A stretch of 63,714 nt of DNA from Roseomonas sp. KE2513 (GTDB lineage: Bacteria > Pseudomonadota > Alphaproteobacteria > Acetobacterales > Acetobacteraceae), in contig NZ_RCVR01000028.1 of the NCBI RefSeq assembly GCF_016107305.1, forward strand, positions 1-63,714, given 5' to 3'. The position numbers were made by a program, and so were the translations under genes. The notes beneath the pieces were generated by a model. The model ran no database searches. It saw only the letters and a program-made list of their open reading frames with translations, and had not been told where the DNA came from. Shown here piece after piece: positions 36,468 through 44,631 of this stretch. Each line of letters opens with the position of its first letter. The first letter of the stretch is position 1.

Positions 36468-37737
36468 TCACTCATCCCCTCATTGCGGATGAGCAAGTAG
36501 GCCACTGAAGCTGCTGGGCTGCGCGAGGGCTTTGGCGAAGGCTGCCATGAGCGGGACAAGCCTATGCTCGGGCATGTTGGGGATGAGTTCGTAGAGCATA
36601 CAGCCTTGGCGGAACAACGAATGGCTGCGTGTCTTGCTTGTGTTGGATTTGAGCAGGCGATCCATGCCGAGGTTCTCGCCGATGGCACCCAGCATGCTCA
36701 GCAGCGCCATAGCGAATGCGCTGACCAGCAGCAGCCGGTCGCGCCGGGTTGGCTCGCTGATGCGGGTGGCAGACAACCCCATGCCAAAGCGCAGGTCCTT
36801 GGTATCTCGGAAGCTGGGCTCGATCGTCCAGCGCTTGGCATAGTGGTTGACCAGCACGGCAGCCTTGGCGTCCGGCTCGCTGGCGGCCAGGCACCAGGGC
36901 TCCTTCATGCCCTTGGCATGGACGCAGACCACCACACCCACCTGCTGCCCCTGTGCCGTCACCCGGGCGTTCCGCAGCGTGCGGGCGCGGCCGCTCTTGC
37001 CGACCCAGTCGGCCGCAGCACGTGTCTCTCCATCAGCGCTGGCCACGCGGATGTTGCCGCGGAAGCGGATGACGTAGCCGAAACCCAACTCACCCAGGAA
37101 CGCGAACAGCTTCTGATCGCCGAAACCTCGGTCAGCCAGGATGGTGACGCGGCAATCCAGGGGCAGGGTTTCGGCCAAGCGGCGGAGGCAGGCATCCTCG
37201 TAATCGTTGCGCCGGGTCGCGATTTCCTCCTTCCAGACGCTCAGCCAGATCAGCGGCGCCGCCCGGCCGTGGCTCGTCACCCGGCTCAGCACGAGCGTCG
37301 ACTGACCGTCACGGTCGAAGTCGGTCCAATCCATCGCCACCAGGATATCCGGACGGGCACCGATTTGCTGGGGCACCCAACGGGCGAAGCTGTCCCACAC
37401 GTCGATGCCTGCGTTGCTCATCAGCCGATCGACCTGCTTGACCGCGTGCTTGGTCACCAACCCGCGCGCCTGCGCCAGCGCCTGGCCGATCATCGCCACC
37501 GCCAACGATGCACCCGTCATCACCCCGAGCGTGGCGCACGCCAGCGCGTCGACCCGCTTGGCATGCAGGTCAGGCCCATACAGCCCGCTGATAAAACCAC
37601 GAACCTCGCCCAAACGCTCGATCGCACGCGTCGCCTCGACCACAGTCCACACCCATCCGTCCGTAACACCGACGTTCTACGAAACGCAGGCGAACCACGG
37701 CCAGAACTGAGCCAATGAAAATGAGGGGATTCATGAG
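36468..37737 (-). mobile_element. IS4-family insertion, 1270 bp
   Basis: Flanked by a 10-bp direct target duplication CTCTACACCC (36458-36467 and 37738-37747). Its ends are imperfect inverted repeats sharing ATCCCCTCATT (left about 36474-36484; right inverted about 37720-37730). The single transposase gene fills it on the minus strand. The exact duplication indicates a recent, simple insertion. Confidence 0.9.
36480..37652 (-). CDS. IS4-family transposase
   Basis: 390 residues. DDE residues lie in LVAMDWTDFDRDG, TILADRGFGDQKLF and the Y-R-E-K-like block HYAKRWTIEPSFRDTKDLRFG, typical of the IS4 family. No frame breaks, so the element may be active. Confidence 0.9.
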   Translation of the reverse strand: MWTVVEATRAIERLGEVRGFISGLYGPDLHAKRVDALACATLGVMTGASLAVAMIGQALAQARGLVTKHAVKQVDRLMSNAGIDVWDSFARWVPQQIGARPDILVAMDWTDFDRDGQSTLVLSRVTSHGRAAPLIWLSVWKEEIATRRNDYEDACLRRLAETLPLDCRVTILADRGFGDQKLFAFLGELGFGYVIRFRGNIRVASADGETRAAADWVGKSGRARTLRNARVTAQGQQVGVVVCVHAKGMKEPWCLAASEPDAKAAVLVNHYAKRWTIEPSFRDTKDLRFGMGLSATRISEPTRRDRLLLVSAFAMALLSMLGAIGENLGMDRLLKSNTSKTRSHSLFRQGCMLYELIPNMPEHRLVPLMAAFAKALAQPSSFSGLLAHPQ

Positions 37738-37959
37738 CTCTACACCCACATGGAGAAGCCCGGGATCTTCCAGAGCAAGGTACTGACGGCCGAGCAGCTG
37801 AAGCAGGTTCTAGAATCGGAGGATGTGAAGACGAAGTGGAAGGTGAAGGCGTGGCTCAACACCATGCCGGAAGAGCAGGCCATCGCAGTCTACCGTGATG
37901 AGGCAGCCTGAACCGGAAAGAAGAGGGTAGGGGAAATCTGCCGCGCCTCGTCGGCCGCC

Positions 37960-38057
37960 GCAAGGGAAGGCGGCTGATGCCACCCGCGCGAAGCCGCGCG
38001 CCCTTGCCCCGGCCACCGACGCCGCGCCCGCCGTGAGGGGTTCAAAGAAACCCTCAC
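37960..38057 (+). repeat. Two-hairpin leader element, copy 10
   Basis: Hairpin 1 arms GCAAGGG (37960-37966) and CCCTTGC (38001-38007). Hairpin 2 arms GTGAGGG (38033-38039) and CCCTCAC (38051-38057), loop GTTCAAAGAAA. The next gene starts at 38073. Confidence 0.78.
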
Positions 38058-38072
38058 GGAGGCCCGAACGCC

Positions 38073-38585
38073 ATGGCCGTCGCCAGCTTTCAGAACCCGC
38101 CGCTGCGCGCGGAAGACTTCACCGTCACCAAGTTCGATGACGGCGCGGCCAAGGCCGCTTTCGGCAATCAGCTGCTTGCCTTCATCGCTGAGGACTTCCC
38201 GCGCAAGCGCTTCACGCTGAAGTTCTACCGCGTGCTGTGCCAGCACTTCGGCATGATCGCGCACTACGACGTCCACGGGTTCTGGGCGGAGTATTTCACC
38301 CCCACCGCCAACAAGCTGCGCTTCCTCGAGGAGCTGACCGCCCGCCCGTGCTGGGGCAGCCCGGCCTTCACCTTCTCCGACCTGGAGCGCGCGGTGATCG
38401 CGCGGCTCCGCTCGGCCGGGCTGGTCGCCCGCCTCCGCTCCACCCTCGCGCGCGAGACCGAGGCCGGTGAGCGGGCCCTGCTGAACCGCCTACAGGCCCG
38501 CCACCAGCCCGAGAAGGCGCCGGTCGCCGAGCTGTCCCGCCCGCGTGCCGCGGATTGGGCCTCCGACCAGCCGTCGCTGTTTTGA
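38073..38585 (+). CDS. Hypothetical protein, 170 residues
   Basis: ATG 38073 after leader copy 10, with GGAGG at 38058-38062. Contains FTLKFYRVLCQHFGMIAHYDVHGFWAEYFTPTANKLRFLEEL, a pattern seen in other plasmid proteins of unknown role. The C terminus ends SDQPSLF. Its stop is directly followed by the DpdA-like frame, suggesting one operon. Confidence 0.62.
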   Translation: MAVASFQNPPLRAEDFTVTKFDDGAAKAAFGNQLLAFIAEDFPRKRFTLKFYRVLCQHFGMIAHYDVHGFWAEYFTPTANKLRFLEELTARPCWGSPAFTFSDLERAVIARLRSAGLVARLRSTLARETEAGERALLNRLQARHQPEKAPVAELSRPRAADWASDQPSLF

Positions 38586-38587
38586 CG

Positions 38588-39611
38588 GTGCCGGAGTTCC
38601 TGCTCGGCCTGCCGCACCTCGCGGACGGGCCTCTCCTCGCTGCTGCCCGGCGCCTGCGGACGCCGGTGCTGCTCAGCGCCAACGCCTTCTCGATCTGGCG
38701 CCCGGATCGTATCGGCGTCCGCGACTGGGTGGGCTTCGACCATCGGTCGCTGCGGCGTCTCGCCGGGCACGACGCCGCCCTGGACTCTGCCGGCTTCGTG
38801 GCGATGGCCCGCTACGGCTTCTATCCCTGGTCCGTGGCTGCCTACATCGAGCTGGCGGCCGCCGCGCCCTGGCGTTGGTTCTCCGCCATGGATCTCTGCG
38901 TCGAGCCAGAAATCGCTCGCAACGACGCCGAGGTTCTGGACCGCATCGCCGGCACGGTGCGGCTCTACATGCGCTGCCTCCGTGAGGCGGAGGACCGCGG
39001 CATTGCTGACCGGCTCGCCCCCCGTGGTGCAGGGCTGGCGCCCCGACCACTACCTGCGCTGCCTCGATCGCCTGCCGGGCGTCGAACGCGCCCCGGTGCT
39101 GGGCGTCGGCAGTGTCTGCCGGCCCCAAGTCGGCGGCGCCGACGGGGTGCTGCGCGTGGTCGACACGCTGGATCAGGCGCTCGGGGATGCCCCGGCGAGG
39201 CTGCATCTCTACGGGGTCAAATCCGAGGCCATGCACGCCCTGCGCGACCACCCGCGCGTGGCCTCGGTGGACAGCCAGGCCTACGGCCAGACCGCACGCC
39301 GGGCCGCCTTCCTCGCCGGGCAGAGCAAGACCGACGCCTTCCTGGCCCGGCGCATGGTGGCCTTCCAGCGCCGTCAGGTGGCCCTGTTGGCGGAGCCGGG
39401 GCAGGGGGCGCGCTCGCCCTTCTTCCCGGTCGCCCTGCCAGAGTCCCCGGCGGATCCAATCGAGGCGCGGGTCGCTGCGGCAGCCGACGAGCTCCGGGCC
39501 CTACATGAGGACGGCGAGGTCGAGTGGGGCGATCTCGGTCCGCTGGCCGCCTTCCATTGGGCCTTCATGGACGACCTGCCCGATCCGGAGGCGGCGGCCG
39601 AAGCCGCTTGA
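38588..39611 (+). pseudogene. DpdA-like (TGT-fold) gene with a frameshift at a C6 run
   Basis: The first frame encodes VPEFLLGLPHLADGPLL ... VLLSANAFSIW ... DSAGFVAMARYGFYPWSVAAYIEL ... SAMDLCVEPEIARN. The match then continues in the next frame: VVQGWRPDHYLRCLDRLPG ... VLGVGSVCRPQVGG ... LHLYGVKSEAM ... VDSQAYGQTARRAAFL. Together these resemble the queuine-tRNA-transglycosylase-like proteins related to DpdA, which put deazapurines into DNA. The switch falls at or near CCCCCC (39018-39023). It is either a true mutation or a sequencing slip. No preQ0 synthesis genes are in the window. Start could be TTG 38582. Confidence 0.72.
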
Positions 39612-40012
39612 TCGAGGGGGGAAGGGGAGGGGAAGGAGGGGAGAGGAGAAAACACGAAAGGAACAGGGGGAGATGTCCGAAGGACGAGAGTGGGGAGAGG
39701 TGTGTCGGTTGCCTGCCCGTACCGGCCGCATCTCCTCGTGGTGCTGCGGTCTGAGCCACGGTGTCGGCCGCTCCTACCCCCGCTTTCCCCGAAGCCGGGG
39801 AAAGCGCCTGCGGTTCGGCATTCTCGGTCAGGGGCCGGGGCCGCGCCGTGCGCGGGGCGATGCCCCGCTGCGTCGCAACTCCAACCCCCTCCCTCACATG
39901 CCTCAGGGGTAGGACCGCCCGCCACCGCGTCTCTGGTCGACCGCACCCGAGGAGAGGCGACCGGCACGGGCCGGAGGCCTCTTTGGGAGGAATGAATGAA
40001 GAGGATAAGACG
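39612..40012. other. Non-coding stretch with a long hairpin upstream of ssb
   Basis: No convincing gene. A purine-rich tract (39610-39700) recalls the leader elements, but the CAAGGG hairpin is absent. A perfect 11-bp stem CGCTTTCCCCG (39781-39791) / CGGGGAAAGCG (39796-39806) with loop AAGC could end upstream transcription or act in the ssb leader. Confidence 0.6.
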
Positions 40013-40546
40013 ATGGCTGGTTCGCTCAACAAGGCTTCGCTGATCGGGCGCCTGGGCAACGACCCCGAGGTGCGCAACTTCCAGAACGGCGGGCAGGTGG
40101 TGAGCTTCTCCCTCGCCACAAGCGAGAGCTGGAAGGACCGGGAGGGCAACCGCCAGGAGCGGACCGAGTGGCACCGGGTCTGCATCTACACCGATGGCCT
40201 GGGCACCGTCGCCGAGCGCTACCTGAAGAAGGGCAGCCTCATCTACGTCGAGGGCAAGCTGGAGACGCGCAAGTGGGAGCGCGACGGCCAGGACCACTAC
40301 ACCACCGAGATCGCGCTCCGCCCGTTCAACGGCACCCTGCAGATGCTGGGCGATCCCGCCGGCTCGGGCAGCCGGGAAGCGCGCGGCGAGGCCGGTACTG
40401 CGGCCGAGGGCGGCGAGCCGTCGGCGCAGGGCGGCACCCGTGGCCGCGGTCGCCAGCGCGCCCGGGTGGGTGCTGCGGCGGGCGCCGGCGGCAACTCCGG
40501 CTGGGACGCGCCGAAGGCGGATCTGGACGACGACGTGCCGTTCTGA
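40013..40546 (+). CDS. ssb: Single-stranded DNA-binding protein
   Basis: 177 residues. The OB-fold spans residues 1-110 (LNKASLIGRLGNDPEVRNFQNGGQVVSFSLATSESWKDREGNRQERTEWHRVCIY), then a Gly/Arg-rich linker and the acidic interaction tip DDDVPF. This is a standard bacterial SSB, plasmid-borne, likely active during transfer and replication. ATG 40013 has AGAGGA upstream; an earlier ATG at 39992 is too close to its GGGAGG. Confidence 0.95.
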   Translation: MAGSLNKASLIGRLGNDPEVRNFQNGGQVVSFSLATSESWKDREGNRQERTEWHRVCIYTDGLGTVAERYLKKGSLIYVEGKLETRKWERDGQDHYTTEIALRPFNGTLQMLGDPAGSGSREARGEAGTAAEGGEPSAQGGTRGRGRQRARVGAAAGAGGNSGWDAPKADLDDDVPF

Positions 40547-40556
40547 CGCTCGCGCT

Positions 40557-40578
40557 CCGGCGCCCTTCTGGGCGCCGG
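40557..40578. terminator. Hairpin after ssb, possible terminator
   Basis: Perfect 9-bp stem CCGGCGCCC (40557-40565) / GGGCGCCGG (40570-40578) with loop TTCT, 10 bp after the ssb stop. No strong T run follows, so it may be a weak or Rho-aided terminator. Confidence 0.5.
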
Positions 40579-40651
40579 TCGCTCCCCGCTTCTGCCCTTT
40601 TCACCTCACCGGGCGGCCTGACGGCCTGCCCGGCACGCGAGGACTCTAGCG

Positions 40652-40930
40652 ATGTCCACCAGCCTGCTCGCCTCCGTAGCCCTGCCGCGCCCGCCGGCAC
40701 TGACCGCCATCGTCTTCGAGGACGTCTACGAGGAGGGCTTCGAGGGCTTCCACGGTCGCTGCTACATCAAGACTTCCTGCCATCCCTACCGCTTTGCCTC
40801 GCGTGCCGCTGCCAGCCGCTTCGCCAACGCCATGTGTGAACGCTACGGCTACGACGGCTACCGACTGGACACGCCGGGCTTCGTGCCCCCGCCGCGGCCC
40901 GTGTTCGACGACAGCGAGATCCCTTTCTGA
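40652..40930 (+). CDS. Hypothetical protein, 92 residues
   Basis: Encodes VFEDVYEEGFEGFHGRCYIKTSCHPYRFASRAAASRFANAMCERYGYDGYRLD, a compact, aromatic-rich protein. The stop overlaps the next ATG by 1 bp. Function unknown. Confidence 0.6.
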   Translation: MSTSLLASVALPRPPALTAIVFEDVYEEGFEGFHGRCYIKTSCHPYRFASRAAASRFANAMCERYGYDGYRLDTPGFVPPPRPVFDDSEIPF

Positions 40931-41328
40931 TGCTGCGCCAGTATCACGCCCAGCGCCGCCAGGGCGGCGACAACCCGCTCGGCGTCGGCACCGTCGCCCT
41001 CGGCTCGATCTTCTACCTGCAGGATGACGGCTACTGGCGTGCCCGCTTCGGTCGCACCGCCGTCTGCCGCACGCCCTGGATCGTGGAGGGCTTCCTCAAC
41101 GGCCAGTACCACGCCGCCCGGCGAGATCCGGCCACCGGGCGCTGGCTCAGCGTATACGCCGCCAACCGAACCGACCTGGCGGTGCTGCGCTCCCTGCGCG
41201 ACGCCCGACGCCTGAACGTCGTTATCCGCCTCCTGCAGCTGCACGAGGACGAGGGCTTCGGGCTGCCGGACAACCACTATCCGACCCTGCCCAGCCTCTC
41301 GCGGTTGGGGCAGCGGCGCGCCGCCTGA
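40930..41328 (+). CDS. Hypothetical protein, 132 residues
   Basis: Begins at the last base of the previous stop. Contains LGSIFYLQDDGYWRARFGRTAVCRTPWIVEGFLNGQYHAARRD and a helical end. Coupled to the previous gene. No family recognised. Confidence 0.6.
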   Translation: MLRQYHAQRRQGGDNPLGVGTVALGSIFYLQDDGYWRARFGRTAVCRTPWIVEGFLNGQYHAARRDPATGRWLSVYAANRTDLAVLRSLRDARRLNVVIRLLQLHEDEGFGLPDNHYPTLPSLSRLGQRRAA

Positions 41329-41484
41329 CAGCGACGCACACCGGCCAGTCTCCGCTGTTAGCGCGCGACCGGCCGCTTCCATCCTCCACACCGAGGTTCG
41401 CCATGGTCCGCTCGCCCACTAGGGCAGGCACGCTTTTGCGCGCGTGCTGCCTTTCCCGCTCGTCCGGTCACCGGAGGGCATGAC

Positions 41485-41691
41485 GTGTTTCATCATCCTC
41501 CCTCGGTCCCGCGCACCGCCGAGACCGGGTGCCTGGCCGAGATACGTCGCTGGCAACACGAGGCCGGGCGATTGCGCGAGGGGGCAGGCGCCGAGCCGCT
41601 GAACGCGGCCCAGAGCGCCCGCCTCCTGCGCGAGGCCGACGCCGCCGATCGTCGGGCGAGCGCCCGCCTCGAAGCCATTCAGGAGCACTGA
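41485..41691 (+). CDS. Small hypothetical protein, 68 residues
   Basis: Helical, Ala/Arg-rich (RWQHEAGRLREGAGAEPLNAAQSARLLREADAADRRASARLEAIQEH). It ends inside the shared hairpin with the convergent gene. Coding status is likely but not certain. Confidence 0.45.
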   Translation: MFHHPPSVPRTAETGCLAEIRRWQHEAGRLREGAGAEPLNAAQSARLLREADAADRRASARLEAIQEH

Positions 41692-41718
41692 TGGCCCGGA
41701 TCGCGTGATCCGGGCCAT
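41691..41718. terminator. Hairpin between convergent genes
   Basis: Perfect 12-bp stem ATGGCCCGGATC (41691-41702) / GATCCGGGCCAT (41707-41718), loop GCGT. It lies exactly between a plus-strand stop and a minus-strand stop at 41732, so it probably ends both transcripts, though no T run is seen. Confidence 0.6.
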
Positions 41719-41731
41719 CCGTCGAGGCTGT

Positions 41732-42304
41732 TCAGCCTTCCACCACCGCGAGGCCGAACACTGCGATCTCGGCCTCACGCAGACTGGTCGGCTTCCACTC
41801 CTCGCCGCGCTGTGCCAGCGACACCACCCTGGCCGCCGCGGCACGCTCCACCGAGAGGCCGTAGGCGGTGATCGTCAGCTGCGCCGCCTGCTCCGTCAGG
41901 TCGTTTGCCCGCTGCGACAGGATCTCCAGCGCCGCGTCCGTCCCCTGCTCCTGCTGCCGCAGCACCACCCCTTCCTGCGCCGCCTCCGCCGTCGCCCAGG
42001 CGTCGCGCGCCACCTCGGTCGCCGTCTCCGCCCGCTCGGTGTACGTCGTCAGCAGGTCGCGCAGGGCGGCCTCGCGACGCGCCCCCTTCTCCGGCGGCAC
42101 GTTGTGCAGCACGAACTCCGCCACGCTCGCCTCCACCCGGTCACGGAGGTCCTGAGAGGCCATCTCGAGCTGGAAGGCCTCGGCGATGTTGCCGATCTCC
42201 CGCACGTCGGGAACGCCCTCAAACGCCTTCGCCACCTGCTCCGGCAGCACCCGACGCAGCGGGAACTGCACCACGTTGTTCAATCCAGCCACGGTAGCCT
42301 CCAT
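41732..42304 (-). CDS. Hypothetical helical protein, 190 residues
   Basis: Predicted almost entirely helical with coiled-coil character (LLTTYTERAETATEVARDAWATAEAAQEGVVLRQQEQG). ATG 42304. No membrane segment. It is transcribed towards the backbone operon. No family recognised. Confidence 0.6.
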   Translation of the reverse strand: MEATVAGLNNVVQFPLRRVLPEQVAKAFEGVPDVREIGNIAEAFQLEMASQDLRDRVEASVAEFVLHNVPPEKGARREAALRDLLTTYTERAETATEVARDAWATAEAAQEGVVLRQQEQGTDAALEILSQRANDLTEQAAQLTITAYGLSVERAAAARVVSLAQRGEEWKPTSLREAEIAVFGLAVVEG

Positions 42305-42428
42305 GTCGTCTGTCTTACAGGTGTGAATCTAATTGACCCCGCAGAGCTCCTCCAAGATAAATCATTGATGCTGAACGATTATTTCTCCGCGGGCGCGAGA
42401 TCTCGCGCGGATCGAAGGACTGCCTGTC

Positions 42429-42689
42429 GTGGATGAGAACCGCCCTCCCTACCGACCCCTGACGGACACGCCCGCCGACCAGCCCGACGAGCGGCGGCAC
42501 GGCGTCGTGCGCGTCAAGCCGGGCCAGCCCTTCAAGCACTACTGCCCCGAATGTGGCCGATGGGGCGCCTTCAAGTTCGGTGGTGATCTCATCAAGGGCA
42601 CCCCGGGCGTCTGGTACTGCGACGAGCACAGAGGAGTGGGCGAACGGCGCTGGAAGGCTGCGGGCGGGCTCGTCACCTCTGCCGGCTGA
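42429..42689 (+). CDS. Small hypothetical protein with CxxC pair
   Basis: 86 residues from GTG 42429. Contains FKHYCPECGRWGAFKFGGDLIKGTPGVWYCDEH, a CPEC...CDEH pattern suggesting a zinc ribbon. An AT-richer promoter-like stretch precedes it (about 42325-42395). Confidence 0.55.
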   Translation: MDENRPPYRPLTDTPADQPDERRHGVVRVKPGQPFKHYCPECGRWGAFKFGGDLIKGTPGVWYCDEHRGVGERRWKAAGGLVTSAG

Positions 42690-43505
42690 ACACCTTCGGG
42701 CTGCCGCGAGGTCTGGGCGCGTCCCCGCAAGAGCGGGGACCGGGCTCTACTCGGCCGCGAAGAGCGGCCTCCCCGAGCCCCCAAGCGGGGTCTCGGCCCT
42801 GCGGGTCACGATCCCTCGCGCGGTCTGGAAGGCACTCGGCGTGCCCAAGGTCCAAACGGCGTGCTGATGGCAACGGACTGGCGCTGAGATGGCTCGCGGG
42901 GTGCGGGTGGCCCGCTCCGGCGCGCCGTGTGTGGATCAGCCTTTCCCTCGCCCATCTCTCCGGGCGGTAGTAGGACCGGGCCCCGCCCAGGCACGCCGGC
43001 TTAGGGTGGCGACCCCGCGCCGCTGGCATGGCGAGTAGTCGCTGGGCATGAACGCGGGAGACAAAGTATTCCTAAGCACGAATACTTGCAGCAACAACAG
43101 CGCTTTGCCCCCGCCACGCCATCGTCGCGGGGCAGCCACCCACGCCCGCGCACCAAGACGGAACCCGCTCCTACTACCTGAGAGCTGCGCGAGGGAAAGG
43201 CTGATCCACACAAACCGGGTGGCGCGCCTGCACTACTGGGAGCCACGCGACCTCAACCCCCCTGAAGGGGGGCGTCGGACGCGTGGGCCGCCGGCGGGCA
43301 AAGGGCTCCGCCCTCTGCACTCTGGGCGCTCAGGAAAGTCTGATTATTTACCTAATACTTGGAGCCGGCAGTCTTGGCGGCAGATATTGCTATGGACACC
43401 GGCCACGAATACTTATAAGGTTCTCTTGTTCCCGAGAGAGGGAACGGCCGGAAGGCGGGGCTGCTACCCCACCCCCCGGCCTCACCAGAGACAGGAACCT
43501 CGATC
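42690..43505. other. Long non-coding region with nested inverted repeats
   Basis: No gene supported in 816 bases. It carries a roughly 290-bp imperfect inverted repeat (listed separately), two direct copies of CACGAATACTT (43077-43087, 43404-43414), and a hairpin GTTCCC-GAGAGA-GGGAAC at 43428-43445 in the leader of the next gene. Confidence 0.6.
42929..43211. repeat. 283-bp inverted repeat with 23-bp perfect outer arms
   Basis: Outer arms are perfect over 23 bp (42929-42951 and 43189-43211; begins GTGTGGATCAGCCTTTCCCT). Inner parts remain similar in inverted order, for example GGTAGTAGGA against TCCTACTACC and GGGTGGC against GCCACCC. At the centre AAGTATTC (43064-43071) pairs with GAATACTT (43080-43087). 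Confidence 0.75.
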
Positions 43506-44249
43506 ATGTCCCAGGCTATCCAGAACATCGCCACCGCCGCCGCTTCCGACAAGGGCGCCGCCACCGATACCACCATGGGTCAGGCCATCAAGGCCGCCGC
43601 CCCCCGCAAGGCTGCCAAGGGCAAGGCAAAGCCCGACGCCAAGGCTGCCCCGGCCGCCCCGGCTTCCACCCCCGCCCAGCAGCCCGCCCGGCGTCCGGCT
43701 CCCGAGCAGCGCGGCCCCATCACCATGGCCGACGCCGTGGCCCTCTGCCCCCACCAGGGCCTTGCCAACAACCTCGCCCGCACCTTCGCCCTTGAGAGCG
43801 TGGACATGCTCCACGTCCGCACCACCACGGACCAGAGCATCCGCGACGGCGCCGCTGCCCTCACCGACACCCTCAACGAGCGCGCCCTGGCGATGCACCT
43901 TCAGCGGATCGTCGGCGCCTTCGTCGGCTCCGCCTACGGGGCCGGGAAGTTCTACAGCGACAAGGTGACGCAGGCCCGCGACCTTACCGCCAAGATCGCC
44001 AACGAGGACCGCGACGAGGACCGCGAGGGGGTTTCCGGCTTCGATAGCCGCGCCACTCGCGCCCGCCAGTTCGCCGGGGAAATGGGCATCCAGGCCGCAA
44101 CCCTCCTGGCCGCCGCCGAGGGTGCGCTTGACGCCTACGAACACCTCACGGGCGAGACGTGGAAGCCCTACGACACCCGCCGCCCGGACAACACCCGCAC
44201 CGTTTCCCGCCGCTCCGCCGTCGAGGAAATGGACGCCTTCAACAAGTAG
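43506..44249 (+). CDS. Hypothetical protein with disordered Ala/Pro/Lys N terminus
   Basis: 247 residues. Residues 1-75 are low-complexity Ala/Lys/Pro. The folded part (NNLARTFALESVDMLHVRTTTDQSIRDGAAALTDTLNERALAMHLQRIVGAFVGSAYGAGKFYSDKVTQARDL) is helical. GAGACAGGAACC precedes ATG 43506, and a good terminator follows, so it is a single-gene transcript. No family recognised. The preceding inverted-repeat region may regulate it. Confidence 0.7.
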   Translation: MSQAIQNIATAAASDKGAATDTTMGQAIKAAAPRKAAKGKAKPDAKAAPAAPASTPAQQPARRPAPEQRGPITMADAVALCPHQGLANNLARTFALESVDMLHVRTTTDQSIRDGAAALTDTLNERALAMHLQRIVGAFVGSAYGAGKFYSDKVTQARDLTAKIANEDRDEDREGVSGFDSRATRARQFAGEMGIQAATLLAAAEGALDAYEHLTGETWKPYDTRRPDNTRTVSRRSAVEEMDAFNK

Positions 44250-44256
44250 GCACACC

Positions 44257-44285
44257 GGGCGGGGGCTTCGGTCCCCGCCTTTTTG
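44257..44285 (+). terminator. Rho-independent terminator
   Basis: Stem GGCGGGG (about 44258-44264) with CCCCGCC around loop GCTTCGGT, followed by TTTTT at about 44280. It begins 9 bp after the stop at 44249. Confidence 0.85.
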
Positions 44286-44631
44286 CCAACGCCGGCCAGG
44301 GGGGCGCCGCCCTCCGGGCTCTGCCCCCCTGGACCCCCCGCACTTCACCCGGCCTCCACCAGGTCAGCACAGCGCCCAGCCGCGGATCTGCGGACGGCGC
44401 TTCGCGCCGGGGCTTTTTAGCGGCGGCCCCTTCGGGGCCACGGTGATGCACAGGCTGCACTCGCGCGCGGGCCATGCCCCCTCAGGCGGGGCCGGGCCGC
44501 CCCGGTCGCAACGCCGCTTCGCGACGCCGCGCCCGGCGCAACCCGGCCCCGCCAGGGCGCATGGCGACAACTGGCGCGCCGTCCTCCTCAAAGCGCATCC
44601 CGTTCGCGCCGACCCGGAGCACCCTTCACAG
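44286..44631. other. Non-coding stretch with hairpin and shared motifs
   Basis: No gene seen. A perfect 10-bp stem CCAGGGGGGC (44296-44305) / GCCCCCCTGG (44323-44332) is present. GCGGATCTGCGG (44382-44393) recurs at 48838-48849 in the oriT region, and the dispersed motif CCGTTCGCGCC lies at 44600-44610, just before the HTH gene. Confidence 0.55.

Larger units (their letters stand above)
36137..37911 (+). pseudogene. Small gene split by an IS4-type insertion
   Basis: The 5' part (36137-36467) encodes MKIELRKVSYSPALSEETSNFHADVWIDGKKEG ... KRSLKNRA. The 3' part (37738-37911) encodes LYTHMEKPGIFQSKVLTAEQL ... AIAVYRDEAA. Removing the IS and one copy of the 10-bp target duplication restores one frame of 164 codons. 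No family recognised. Start ATG 36137 lies after a GC-rich spacer. Confidence 0.85.

Noticed and set aside
42553-42867. Open frame of 104 codons overlapping the CxxC protein
   Set aside because: Most of it is a shifted-frame overlap; only its last residues look protein-like, and no start signal is seen.
41485-43500. tRNA or rRNA genes
   Set aside because: No cloverleaf-like sequence with a T-loop GGTTCGA/TTC pattern was found here or elsewhere in the window.
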